Below, piece by piece: positions 1 through 11,281 of a stretch of DNA of 64,000 bases. Under the pieces are notes generated by a model. It made no database searches, had not been told where the DNA came from, and worked only from the letters and a program-made list of their open reading frames with translations. Location: positions 1 to 64,000 of the forward strand of contig VXIS01000150.1 of NCBI GenBank assembly GCA_008704415.1. The letters are read 5' to 3'. This DNA comes from Sphaerosporella brunnea (Eukaryota; Ascomycota; Pezizomycetes; Pezizales; Pyronemataceae). Numbering within the stretch: the first letter of the stretch is position 1; every line of letters starts with the position of its first letter. The translations under genes were made by a program, and so were the position numbers.

Positions 1-2135
1 GTGGCAGGACTTTTGAAGTGTGTGCCTCGATGTACTATACTCAGCAATTCTCAGCCGTCCTGCAGTCAATATGTAAATGTGGGCTGTGGTAGGCAGGAGA
101 CAAACACACAACACCACAACGCGGAACCTCACCGATGCGCACTGGCACAAAAAGGAAGATCAACACTGATCGTTACATAGCACCAACTCCCCCCCGCGGC
201 TGGCAACGGATCGATAGCACGATAGATAGACTGATGCCCGTGCACCATACGGGTAGATACCTCAGGATCGCGCTATTCGTGGATAACTTTAATACTTATC
301 ACTGAATCTGGGGAAAAGCAATGCTTTGCGGCTGAAGCGCACAGTCTTTCTTTTTTCTTTTTCTTCTGGTTGTCGTGGCTGTGGCTGTGGCTGTGGTCGT
401 TGGTTCATCTTTTGGCACTCGACAAGCAAGCATCGTTAGGTATACGTAGTGCTCCTGCCTCTTCTGCTTCTTCGTTAGCCAAGCACAGCAGATCAAGTAC
501 GAGTACATACGCGTCCGGCATGTCTCACGGGGTACTCAGGTATCAGTTTCCACATGCAGGCAATTGCCGACTTTCAAGCCACACCGGCCCGTCGCTACCG
601 GAAATGGCGGAACGAGGCGCAGAGGTGGCTTCAGTCACTCCCAGTTGAGAAATTACGACCGACGGGGGTCGTTTGAGACATGCCTGTTTCTGAGACACCC
701 AGTTGCCGGTACGAGTGCTGGTCTGTGAAACGGGAACTCGACTTTACTTACTGAAGAAGCCGAAATGATCCACCAGCCAGTTGTCGGCCGGGTCAGCTTC
801 CTTGGGATGCAGCATACAGCCTAGAAAGCCGCCCGGGCCAGTTGGGCCGGCTATTGCCACCAGTCCCTATTCCCAATTGCCAGTCCAGCCGCATAACATA
901 GCCAGCCGGCCGGCTTAATGATCAACCCGGCCCGGCTACGAAGCCAAGCAGGCCGGCTAGCGCTGGCTTCAACTTTGGGACTGAGTGATTTCTGGTGAAG
1001 CCTACCGAGAGGCTATGCCGCTCGCAGCGATGTTGAGAACGGGGAGACTGGACCGCGGTAAATCACAACATACTAAATCCACCGGTCTTTTTTGTATTCA
1101 AAAGGAATCCAGCTAGCCAGCCAGGCTTTTGAAGCAGCCGGGAGGGCTATTGAGAACACAGCCGAAATCTACCTGTTTTGGTTTCTCAGTCTCGAATTCG
1201 CGATTGTGTGATCATGGGATAGAAATAGCTAGTTGGTTCCCCCATGGGTGTGCATGTGTAGTATCAGTGCTTTCTTTCTTACGTGTATTTCAGCTCTTTC
1301 CCCCCCGTTTCCCTCCCTCTCGACATATCATGCTCACTAGCAGTCGTTAGGGTTCGATTATTACTGTTATTTTTCGTACGTGAGGTGTTCTAGACAACGA
1401 GAGTACAAACGTCCTATGTTTGTTTTTCCAAAGCATAATCATGCATAAAAGCTTAATATGGCATAGAGCCCGAGGCGTCCAGGCGGCTGTGACAGAGCCA
1501 CCAGCAATAAAACCAGAAGGGCAGGAAGTTGCGCGGCCGCGGGCCATGTCTGGACTCCAAGTCAGAACAGCTATATAATAAAGTGCTCCTCATAGCTGTA
1601 AAACCAAAAAACTCACTAGCAGACACCCCGAATCTCAAAAATATAGCCACTCTCTCTCTCTCAGGCTTTCCTACCCCTACACAAACCACGCTCTGCAATC
1701 CACCATGCCATGCCATGCAATCCGAATCCTGGAATTCCCGAAGCATTTGAGATTTTGCCTCCCCCCCCCCCCCCCCAAGTAGTTATGTATCCCACAAGTC
1801 GATTCATGACAAAAAGCGCAGACAAAACCTCCTATGCCCCATATCAATGTTATTATGCCCCCGATGCCGAGGTCAAGGGTTGGAACCAGCTGAAAGATAA
1901 CCCCGACGCCTACACTTTCAAGCACCTTGAGCTTGAGGAGGACTATGAAGATGATGTAGAGGAACAGGCCTAGATTCAGGATGGATGGGAGGAAGTAAGA
2001 GAAGGCCGCCGGGGTGGAAGCACCAGCTGCAGCACTGGATGCCATGTCGTTGCGAAAACTCAGAAATAAGCCCATCCTCACTGGCGGTCACTCACCCCCC
2101 TTCGCTTACTTTACCTAAAGTAGTAACGAGCCCCC
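1..2135. other. No supported gene
   Basis: No reading frame here resembles a known family. The stretch has a CT microsatellite near 1650-1663, a poly-C run near 1758-1777, and a GC-rich part at 820-970 with repeated CCGGC/GGCCGG words. One minus-strand frame (1677-2081) encodes hydrophobic segments but has no recognisable homology and is not called. Confidence 0.5.
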
Positions 2136-2137
2136 TA

Positions 2138-2245
2138 CCATAGAGATTCGGTACAAAGGCAAAAGTGACTTTGCCATGAGGCTGAGTGACTTCTCCACAG
2201 AGCGCAGTGACTTTGCCACATTGCCTTAGTACCGAATCTCTACGG
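2138..2245. mobile_element. Stowaway-like MITE (108 bp) with TA target duplication
   Basis: The two ends form an inverted repeat of about 17 bases (CCATAGAGATTCGGTAC against GTACCGAATCTCTACGG, one mismatch). Both sides carry TA (2136-2137 and 2246-2247), the target duplication of Tc1/mariner-type elements. The interior has several copies of an AGTGACTT(TGCCA) word. There is no coding capacity. A second hairpin element at 58423-58548 shares the CCGTA end and the AGTGACTT words, so the two look like related non-autonomous families. Confidence 0.75.
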
Positions 2246-2514
2246 TAGTAGTCGTATTAGTGATGAACCATGACTGGCGCAGTTCGGTACACTGATGTTA
2301 GGGTTATCCGATGAGCTCTTTCTCGGCACCGGAAGCGGCTCCTTGTCAGAAATTCTTCAGATAGGTTTGCTGGCATCATCGTCCTCTCCTTTTCTGCCAT
2401 TTCCAGCACAAAAAAAAACGAGGTGTCCTCTGCGGCGTTTCTATCAGGGTTATTTTTCTTTTTGGGGTTATTTTTTTTTGGGTTTTGGCCAATTGGGAAG
2501 GTTCCTTCTTGACG

Positions 2515-3484
2515 ATGGGTTTATTCAATCTTTTGATAGAATACGTTGCGCCGTTGTTGTAAGTTAGCCCCTAGATCTTCACACATCAGGAGAAGAAGCA
2601 GAAGGATTGACTGAATCTGGCAGTCTCATTACAAGCCCAATCACGAGCTATGGCGATCAAGTACGCTTTTGAAGCTACACCTCCCTACCTACCTACCAGC
2701 AGCTCTCAATCGTTGTTGTTTGAAGACTGATTTACGCGGGCTTTTGTGCACAGATACGGAACATCCACGTTACGCGATCGTCGCGTGGGTTCTCACTTGA
2801 CGTACGTACCTCTTGCCGCCGCCGGCGAGGCTTCCAACTAACATATCCGGCGCGTCCGTTCAGACACCATTGATCATGCTCGTCGCCTCGATCCTGCGGT
2901 GTTTCTACTGGCTCGGGGCGGAATTCGAGACGTCGCTGCTGCTGCAAAGCATGCTGATGATAGTTGCGCAAACGGTATTGCTCAAAGTGGCACTCGACAA
3001 CCGGCCGGCGGCGGCGGCGGACGCGCACAGTCCGTTCAGCGGCGCCAACGCGGCGACTCCACGGCCGTACCGGTTCTGGCAGTGGCGCTCCCAGCGGCCG
3101 TACTGGGAGTTCCTGGCGTACTTTGTCGGCGTCACCACGGCGCTGCAGTTGCTGTTCGGACGCAGCCAGCTGTTCGTCGATTTGGTCGGCTATGTGGCGC
3201 TCGGTATAGAGGCGCTGTTGCCGCTGCCCCAGGTCCTTGCGAATCAGCGCAGCCGCTCCTGCGCTGGCTTCCGCGTTTCGGTCCTGGCGAGCTGGCTCCT
3301 CGGCGATGCTATGAAGATGGTGTATTTCTACAATGCACAGCACGTCGGCATCCAGTTCAAGGCATGCGCTATCGTCCAGATGGTGCTGGATGCGTACTTG
3401 GGTGTGCAGTTCTGGAGGTTTGGAGCTGGCCCCGTGGAGAATAAGGATAAGGGGAAAATGGCAGTGGAGATGACGGCACTATAG
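2515..3484 (+). CDS. ANY1: PQ-loop membrane protein, Any1/SLC66A2 (PQLC1) family
   Basis: Four coding exons: 2515-2558, 2624-2660, 2754-2801 and 2864-3484, giving 249 residues. The three short exons join in phase to give the first PQ-loop (APLFLITSPITSYGDQ, then IRNIHVTRSSRGFSLD); the long exon gives the hydrophobic segments and a second PQ-type loop near LPQVLANQRSRSCAGF. Family members are multi-pass proteins of Golgi and endosomes; yeast Any1/Cfs1 antagonises phospholipid flippases and human SLC66A2 is its counterpart. I chose the ATG at 2515 because exon 1 ends in phase 2 and exon 2 supplies the missing base, restoring the conserved N terminus. The C-terminal tail is short and charged. 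The role in lipid asymmetry is inferred from family. Confidence 0.85.
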
Positions 3485-3523
3485 ACGGCGTATTTACTTA
3501 CTTGGCTTGGACGTGGTTAGTTG

Positions 3524-3570
3524 TGGTGGTGGTGGTGGTGGTGGTGGTGGTGGTGGTGGTGGTGGTGGTG
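3524..3570. repeat. TGG trinucleotide array
   Basis: About 16 perfect units of TGG. Read on the minus strand it gives a spurious poly-His frame. It lies 40 bp after the stop of the PQ-loop gene, so it may be in its 3' UTR. Confidence 0.95.
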
Positions 3571-3674
3571 CGTTTGATTTTTGGTTTCTGATGACGGATG
3601 AAGCTGGACAAGTTGGCGACGTGTGACTAGACGGGTTTTGGATATTTGCGAGAGTGAGTGGGGCGATTGGGGAG

Positions 3675-3677
<3 letters not shown>

Positions 3678-3711
<34 letters not shown>
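3678..3711. repeat. Poly-T run, 34 bases
   Basis: An uninterrupted T run. The length is likely to vary between strains and to be error-prone in assemblies. Confidence 0.95.
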
Positions 3712-3712
<1 letters not shown>

Positions 3713-4183
3713 ATATATTGATATAGAGAGCTACACGCTGCATAATGTATTCTACTTACATAATGGCGAGATGCATGTATGCGAATGAGCTGGCTTCTCG
3801 GACATGCCGAACCGGTCAATCAAGAACCAGGCTGCACCAGTCTTGGCACGACGAATCAGGGCCAGGCCTGGGACACCCGGGCGGGCGTGCAAACCGGGCC
3901 TGGGGTTTGTTTGCAAGTCCCTTCCGTTCGCGGATGCCGCTATGCAGGGAAAACGCGGGGTTGGAGGAAGCGCCCGCCAGCATTGTCGATTGCGCGCCGG
4001 CTCGACTTCCCATGGTGGAAACATGCACCTTGAAATGGCCGGACACAGCAGGATTTCGCGACTTGCTCGGTCATGGCCTGTCACGCTGCGCTTTGCATTG
4101 GTCACACGTCTGCCGCCCCTCAGCGTCACCGCGCATATCGTACGATTTCCTTTTCCTTCCACAGCTGTTCTGCGTGCGATCGC

Positions 4184-4274
4184 GATAGATAGATAGATAG
4201 ATAGACAGACAGACGGATAGATAGAAAGAAGCGCATCCGGATCGTTTACTTTCCCCTTCACCACACTCTCCTCT

Positions 4275-4310
<36 letters not shown>

Positions 4311-4326
4311 GCCCCCCCCCCCCCCC
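4184..4326. repeat. Compound microsatellite: GATA/GACA, then CA, then poly-C
   Basis: GATA units with a GACA interruption (4184-4225) are followed by a CA array (4276-4309) and a C run (4312-4326), ending 34 bp before the start codon of the epoxide-hydrolase-like gene, so probably in its promoter or 5' UTR. Confidence 0.9.
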
Positions 4327-4360
4327 AAAACACCAGTTGCACGGAGCAACAATTGTATAT

Positions 4361-4757
4361 ATGGACGCAACACCGCTATCGCCTGCACCTGTGCCTCCCT
4401 CTCAGGACACCGATCCCGTCGGCCCAGAGCCGTATCGAATCCATGTATAACTATCCCAGGCAGAAGGAGAAGCTTTGATACATTGATGCTAACGCGCCGC
4501 TTCTGCTTCTTTTGGCAGATACCGACGCGGTACCTGGAGCTCACGCAGCAGAAATTCGACAATGCGCGGCTCCCCGCGGAGCTTGCGGACGCGGACGATG
4601 CGAGCGTGCGAGAAGAGGTCGACGCACTGATCGACCACTGGCACGAAACGTATTCGTGGCGGCACGAAGAAAGCGTTCTGAACACGCTGCCGCAATTCCG
4701 TTGCGCTGTTTCGATCTCTCCATTTGGAGTTCTAAGGCATCATTTCCTGTGGCATAG

Positions 4758-4798
<41 letters not shown>

Positions 4799-5814
4799 CC
4801 CCTACTGCTGCTGCTACCACTGCTACCGCTACTTCCTCGTCTTTCTCCACCTCTACCACCACCGATGTGCAGAAACAATCTTCCGAGTCCAACAATAACG
4901 CCTCCAAAACTACCACACCCGCACCCGCACCACCGATACTGCTGTTGGGCGAGTTCTGGGAATTTCTAAAGCTCTTCAAACAGCTACAGAAGTGCTCAGC
5001 CGCGGATGTAGTACTCCCCTCCCCGCCAGGCATGGGCTTCAGCGATGCGCCCGCGTCCGCCGGCTTCGGCGTCAAGGAGTGCGCCGAGGGCTACCACGAG
5101 CTGATGGCCTCGCTGGGGTATTCCGGGTACGTGCTACACGCATCCGGCACACTGGGGATATCCGTCGCGCAGGTTCTGGCACAGCGGTGGCCGGATGAGG
5201 TTCAAGGGATGCTACTGTGCGAGCTGCCGCCGCTGCCGCCACCACGGCGTTGGTGGGCGCGCACAAAGCTGCGATTCAGCAGTGCGACGGGGGTTCCGTG
5301 GCCACGCGCTAAGGCGCAGAAGCTGCTGCAAGCCGCGGCAACAACAACAGAAGGGAAAGAAAAATCTAGCGTGTTCTTAGAGTATGCGCTCACCGACTCG
5401 CCGATGGGATTGTTGAGCTGGGTACAAGGAAGGATTAGAGGCGGTGCCACATCTGCTGTAATCCCCCCCCCCCCGGGCGCTTTTGAGATGACGATGCTGA
5501 GCGTGGAATAGTATGAGTGGACTTACAGCGACATCATCACCGCCTTCATGTACTACTGGATCTCCGGTCCCCGCGACTACTTCCGGCTGGTGCACACCGC
5601 GGCCGCGGACACAAAACACGTGCGTGCACGGGTAAAGATCGGCCTGTTTCTGGCCGAGTCGCAGCGGCTGCCAAAGCCGTGTGTCGAGGAGTCTCTCGGT
5701 CCCGTCGTGTTTGAGCGTACCCGCGAGGCCCCCGTTGGCCGCTGGACCGCGTGGGAAGAACCTGAAGCTCTGGCAGAGGCTTTGCGCGAGTTCTTGGATG
5801 TCGTGAGACAGTAG
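4361..5814 (+). CDS. Epoxide-hydrolase-like alpha/beta-hydrolase, catalytic residues lost
   Basis: Exons 4361-4444, 4519-5421 and 5512-5814 give 429 residues. The N terminus matches the epoxide hydrolase N-terminal domain (PYRIHIPTRYLELTQQKF), and PSPPGMGFSDAP matches its active-site loop. Exon 3 gives the lid/C-terminal part (YYWISGPRDYFRLV, FERTREAPVGRW). The usual HGWPG oxyanion motif is missing before LLGEFWEFLK. The GGDWG nucleophile position reads SGTLG (Asp replaced by Thr), and the GGHFAALEEPE-type His position reads GRWTAWEEPE. About 55 low-complexity Ser/Thr residues, including a poly-Ser tract from an AGC array at 4759-4797, interrupt the domain before LLLGEF. An in-frame TAG at 5509-5511 is best explained as the acceptor of a 90-nt intron. 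It is probably a non-enzymatic relative; its function is unknown. Confidence 0.75.
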
Positions 5815-6325
5815 AAGCCGGGAACGGGGGTGCAGGGTTTCGTATTTTATTCATTTTTTTCTCCGTAGGGGGCGGGGGGACTTTTGCATACACATTGGAG
5901 TTGGAGCAAGGTTTCGTTTTTTTTTTGTTCTTCAGATTGTTCTGGAGCTCAGTGGTAGCTTTGCTTGTGATGCTCATTTTATGTAACAGTCTGAGTACCT
6001 TGGGGGGGCATCGCAGGGATCACCACGTTGTTGCTGATAAGCGAGTACTTTCGTTCGCTTATCGAGATCAAGGGCCCAAACACCCCACACATCTCAGCTC
6101 AACAAAGCAATTTTCCTGATAATTTCGGTTTGGGGATCGAGATTATTGTTCATGATTTAGTCACTTAACTGGCACAGCACCTGTGCATTTGTCAAAGAGA
6201 TCACACCGTCGAGTTGTTTCCCAACATACAACAACCATCCACCGCACGCAATATAAGCCAGACCTAAACACCCGCAATATGTAGAAAAGAAAAAAAAAAG
6301 AAAAAACTGCCCGGCAATGCACGCA
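5815..6325. other. Spacer between two convergent genes
   Basis: Holds the 3' flanks of the epoxide-hydrolase-like gene (plus) and HID1 (minus). It has T-rich and A-rich runs but no supported coding region. Confidence 0.7.
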
Positions 6326-9273
6326 CTAAACCACTGCCGACCGTCCAGCGCCCGATTCCGAACTCTCTCTGCGGCTTGTCTGCGTACTATCCCTGCGGGG
6401 CAGAGTGGCACTGCTATCCCTTCGTCCGCCGAGCGTGACATTTCCCAGGCGCTCAATCAGGTTTGTGCCGATTGCGTCCACGCCTCCACGAGGGGCCAGC
6501 AGACTTGGTCCCTCCGGCGCCGTCTCCTGGACTCGGAACAGCCGGACCGCCGTGCCGTTCCACACGCCTACCGTGCCGGCGCCTTTGGAGACGTGCCGCT
6601 CGCCGACAAAGATGAAGCCCCACAGCAGCGACTCGTACCAGCCTAAAGCTAGGGGACTCCACTCGAACATGTGCGTTTTGATCGGAGTGGGCTCGATGCC
6701 ACGGAGCTCGGTGTTGCGGATGCGCTCGAGAAGGGGCATGGTGTCAGCGGGAGTAGACGACCCTGCGGCTGGCGGTGAGAGTATTGCATGTAGCTCGGGG
6801 GAGAGCTGTTGGATCACAGTAAGGAGTGTGTGAAGAGGAAGGTGCGGGAGCCAACTCTCGAGCTGTTGTTCATTAGAATCTGTCATCTGCATGTGTAATA
6901 AGGCGGCAACATACCCAGGTGTGTGTTGCCACGAATCCAGCACCTCCGACGGTGGGAGTGGCTACGCCGGAAACGTGGTTGGCAAGACTGGTGGTGCTTC
7001 CCTGGCGCTGAAATGCATTTTCTGGCAGCTTTCCACGGGCCTTTTCCGACATTCCACGGAGCTGCAGGGGCACTGCGTCTTCTGGCGACTCGGAAGGAGA
7101 TGTTACTTGTGGAGAAGTTGGCTCCGATCCGCTATTGGCCGGCTTGTTTTCCTCGCCCTCCTCGTCCGAATCATCGCCGATTTCGAACGCACCGGGTGAA
7201 GCGGGAGTCGTCGGTGTCTCGGGTTCCCGCTTGGGCCGTTGCATCTCTGACATGCTGAAGGAGACTTTCGGCGAGTTCTCGACGCCTTCGCCTCTGTCTT
7301 TGCGAAGGCGGTTTTCTCGGTCTAGCTCCTCCTGGCCTTGCTCCAGAGTGAAGTTCCGAAGAGCTTCAATGCGCTTGTGCTGACGCAGAATGGCGTAGAT
7401 GAAGTTCGGGTTCGCTGTCGGTGAGGTGTTAGTCGACGCTATGCGGACATACCACACAGGACCTACCAGCATATTGATTCTCAATGACGGCATTCATCGA
7501 CTCCAATATTGACGCTAGTAATGTGTGATTTGTCTCGTTTGCTAGCAAGAAAGAGGAGGCAGACATCGACGTGAAGAGTTGTATGAGTTTCATGCTTGCA
7601 GCGGCTGACAAATTCTGCACATGGGGTGCAATGTTGGCCACAATGGCCAGCAACGCAGGGTAGACGGCACTCAATTTGCCTTTGCTCGTTGTGATCAACG
7701 TGTAAATGGACTGCATTACACGTTCAGCAAGCTTATGACTGAGTGATGATATTGTGGGAGCCTACAATGATGAGGTAATCGGCGTAACTGCCGCTGAAAG
7801 AAGGTATCCGAACGCTGGCAGGCAGGCTATTCTGGCCTTCAAAACATTTGTTCAAGCTCTTTCCAAACTTCGGCTCTGTCGATAACGTCTGCAAGACAAA
7901 AACGCACATCCTCACCACTCCTGCCCTGGATGGATCCAGTCGGTGTTCCAGCGCATAGTACATGATTAGCACTACGAAGTCGTGAACACGGTCTGTATCG
8001 ATTATGAAGCTCCGAAACCGCTTGTTGCACTGCAAAGCCTCCCAAAACAACATCATCATCTCCGGGGCCCACTTTAACGACTTTTGACTTCCCGGTAGAT
8101 AGGATGTGGTTGCTTGTATCTGTGCGCCATTAGCAGCCCCGTAGAATCTTCCGCGGATATAGACACCCACCGGCTGATTCAAGATCCTCGTCATTCCGTC
8201 CACGCAGAACTGGAAGTCCTGCGTTCTATGTAACCGTCCAAGGTAATGCCGGTAGTTATTCTTCAGTATTGGGCCAGGCCCTTCGGGTATGGGATACAGC
8301 AGCAGAACCAAGAGTAACTGCAAGCTGTATGTAACCAGCACCTGCCGAGGGTCCGTAAATACCACATGGTCATACGGCAACCTCCAGCTCGCAGGGTTGT
8401 ACTTCAGCGTCGTGTTAAGCAACGAACAAAGCACCGACAGCACCACCCGTTTGTCCGAACATGTTGCCATGTACGTCAAAACCCTGACCCCCTTGACCGG
8501 CAACACACTGGCCGGCATGAACATGGCCTTGCTGGTAATTGCAAGCAGCAACCTCAGTATCTCAATTTTGTTACTCTCTCCTTCCGGAGTCGTCCCAACT
8601 GGCGTGTTACATCCCACCCCGCTTTGCCAGATCGCATATGTGACCTTGTTCTTTGTGGCCCCCGTGGCGGGAGGTAAAGCGAACCCTTGGTAAAACAGCA
8701 AATCGATTAGGCAATCAACCAGCTCCTCCATGAGCGGCGGTCCATCTTCGTACTCTCCATCAGCATTTGGATCAGCTTCGTCGAATATTACTTCTGTGCC
8801 CCCTGCCACTGACCCACGTCGTACACGTCTCCGCCGTGCGCCCCAGAAGAACTTCTCCGCCCAGCTTTCGAGCTGTTCGCTCTCGTAGATAAAAGGGAGC
8901 ACGCGGGTTAAGATGCGAGCACAGTTGAGTGCATGACGTTCCGGTGCAGCTTCATCTGGAAATGCGGGGTTGTGTCGTAGAGCAAACAGCCGCGACGTAA
9001 GGGCGAGGATCAAGGTCTCGAGGTTCTCAAGGTGGTTATCTCGGGTACGTCGGATGTCGGCGGCTGAAAAGAGCGTGAACACATCATCGGCGGATTCGGG
9101 AAGCTCCCAGAATGAGATCCAGTATGGGTCATTCGCGGGGATAGCCTGCGAGGAGCTGTCAAATACTTTGCGATGGCCGTATAGCAAACGCAGGAACAGG
9201 AGGGAGGTACGGTTTCTTCCGATAGTCGAAAGACGCCCTTCTTGAAGGACAGCTTGCTGTCTCCGGCGCCCAT
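6326..9273 (-). CDS. HID1: HID1 family protein (Golgi/secretory trafficking)
   Basis: Exons in coding order: 9211-9273, 7766-9145, 7467-7710, 6915-7414 and 6326-6862, all in phase, 907 residues. The start (MGAGDSKLSFKKGVFRL) matches the HID1 N terminus and has Gly2 and Ser6, a classic N-myristoylation signal. PANDPYWISFWELPES, SYADYLII followed by SIYTLITTSKGKLS, and NPNFIYAILRQHKRIEAL are family landmarks, and the conserved C-terminal part starts at ESWLPHLPLHTLL. A Ser/Glu-rich disordered stretch (codons near 7000-7300) precedes it, and the tail is Ser/Arg-rich. HID1 proteins associate with the trans-Golgi through their lipid anchor and act in cargo sorting. The short first exon ends right after the anchor region. 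Confidence 0.92.
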
Positions 9274-9773
9274 CACGGCAGTTCGTCAGGTCAAGCTGGA
9301 GCTACTGGCTGGCAGTGGTTGTTCTGGTCTGGCAGTATGCAATGCGCTTCGGCGGTTCGGTTTGTCGATAAGGCGGATAAGTGTGGGGGAGAAACGGGGA
9401 AGAGTTAAGTTGCAGGCTGTGAGACAAGGCTGACCAAGCAGCAACTTGGCACTAGCTACAAGTCGATGGTACCTTCCTTCGCCAGGGTGACAGTTGACGG
9501 GTTTGAGGTGTGGAATGCCTATCGTACCTGCTCACTAGAGTACACTAGCGAACGGAACTTGTGAAGGATGGACGAAAGTAATTCAAAATCCCACTCAATA
9601 GAAAGCTTGGTGGGTTGATATTTATGATACTTTCGTCGACAGCGTTGCCGCACGAAGCTACACGGTGGACAGCGTCGTCTTCGTACAGGCCCTCTCATTG
9701 TGCAGTCCCTGCTCACGAAATCTCAAACCTCGCCAGAGCAGACGGCATATATTGCCAGTCCTTAAAAGAACGA
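9274..9773. other. Spacer: HID1 promoter side and RRP4 3' flank
   Basis: Both neighbours run on the minus strand. No supported gene or striking motif seen. Confidence 0.6.
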
Positions 9774-10900
9774 CTACAGCCCCATTTTCCTAGCCAATGC
9801 AATCTCGACCACTCTCCTGCCCTCCTCCCCTTCCAAACTCGCATCCACGTTCTCCTCCCCCTGATCCGCCGCCTCCACAGCTACCTCGTAAACCGCATTC
9901 AACATGTCCTCATCGACCCTCAGGTTACACCTAACCATAGCCCTGATACAATTTCCGATTCTGGCGATTTCCCTCCTTGTGGCCGGGAGAATAAAATCAT
10001 TCTTACTGGAATAAATCGCTTCACTCGCCTCCTCCTCCAATCGTGTGATCGAGACTCCCTCAGTAGGAGCAGTATTAGCCTTCTTAGCAATCCACACGTA
10101 TCCATTAACACCCAACACGACCTCGACCTCGCCGCCGCCATTCGCGGTAGCTAACGAAACGACCTGGCTCCTAGCGCGCTGGATTCCGCGCGAGGAAACA
10201 CGGATTAGGTAGCCATTACGAAGCTTTCCATACTTGAGAGATCGAGTGTGAAGGGATGCACTGCCGTCTTGGAATAGTGATTGGACTTCGGCAACCAGTA
10301 GATCTCCCTCCGAGAAAAACGTGCGGATCTGGAGCTCGTCGGTGCTGGTACGTTTCCGCAGAATACCGCCGGGAAGGTTGATGGAGGAAAGGAGGAGCGC
10401 ACTGTTTTGTGCGCTGTTGATGTCGACTTTCCAGCGTTTGGATTGGACCTGCGGACGAATTGAGCATCATAGCGAGGAGCGCAGCGGGCCTTATCCCCGT
10501 ACTCACGGGCGGCGGCGGATTAGAGTAGAAAGGATCATACCTCAACAATCCTCCCCACAACCAAATCTCCAATCTCAGGTTGGTACCTCGCCTTCAGTGG
10601 GCGCACGCTGAGCAACTTATTGACCTTCTGTACCGTTCCCGCAACAGTAGCAACAATATTCATTCCGCCTGCCTCCCTATCCTCAACAAGGTATGTTCCG
10701 TGTCCGCGCATCCACTGGGGATTCGAAGTCACCACCTCTCCTGGGGTAACAATCGACACGTCACCGGCTGACGAGACCATAGGAATGTCGCCATCTGCAT
10801 CTTCTTCCTGCTGCTGTTGATTTTGCTGGTTGTTGATAGATGTGCGCAATAGTGGCGCGAGAGAGGGGGGCGTCGACGGCCGCGTTATCGAGATTGACAT
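9774..10900 (-). CDS. RRP4: Exosome complex RNA-binding subunit Rrp4
   Basis: Two exons, 10541-10900 and 9774-10448, give 344 residues. The N-terminal part carries the Rrp4 signature [19 protein letters not shown]. It is followed by an S1 RNA-binding domain ([21 protein letters not shown], split by the intron) and a KH-type domain around [11 protein letters not shown]. Rrp4 is one of the three S1/KH cap subunits of the RNA exosome, which feed RNA to the 3'-5' nucleases in nucleus and cytoplasm. A Gln-rich, acidic stretch near residues 20-45 is lineage-specific. The start is the first ATG in frame and gives the expected N terminus. Confidence 0.93.
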
Positions 10901-11281
10901 CTTGTATGTATGTATGTATGGGTGGTGGTGGTGGTGGTGGTGGGGGAGTGCGCGTGTTTTTGCGAAAGTTCGCGGCGCGCTAGAGGCGGGGGTTGCGCGT
11001 AGCACTCAAACGTGGAAGATCGTGTCACTCGGGAAAGAACGGCTCAATAGGGAAAATGCTATATTTATATATATATTTAGAAATAAAAATGCTACAGATA
11101 AATTCCATGTTGCAGAAGCTGCATTTCCTCCGCATGCTCTAAACCGCAGCCTTGAGTTCGTCTTGAACCGCGACTTCGACAACTTTCCTTGCCCCAATGG
11201 AAGCTACGGTCATCCACTGCCGTCCGCCGGTCGGATCGATCTGGTCCACCTCTGCGCAGTCCTTGTCAGTGACAAGCAAGC
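10901..11281. other. Spacer with a TGG repeat near the RRP4 start
   Basis: An ATGT tract followed by a short TGG array (about 10905-10945) lies just upstream of the RRP4 start. Nothing else was recognised up to the 3' end of the AIG2-like gene. Confidence 0.6.

Larger units (their letters stand above)
3485..4360. other. Spacer rich in simple repeats
   Basis: No supported gene. It contains a TGG array (3524-3570), a 34-base T run (3678-3711), GATA/GACA tetranucleotides (4184-4225), a CA array (4276-4309) and a C run (4312-4326). The CA and C runs lie within 90 bp of the start of the next gene. Confidence 0.8.

Noticed and set aside
1677..2081. Minus-strand frame of 134 codons with two hydrophobic segments
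   Set aside because: No homology recognised, the C-terminal part reads a poly-C run as Gly, and the opposite strand is also open. It could be a small membrane protein but nothing supports it.
2899..3444. 181-codon plus-strand frame within the PQ-loop gene
   Set aside because: Out-of-frame shadow of a GC-rich exon; the PQ-loop frame has clear homology.
3517..3819. Frame encoding poly-His and poly-Lys
   Set aside because: Produced by translating the TGG array and the poly-T run.
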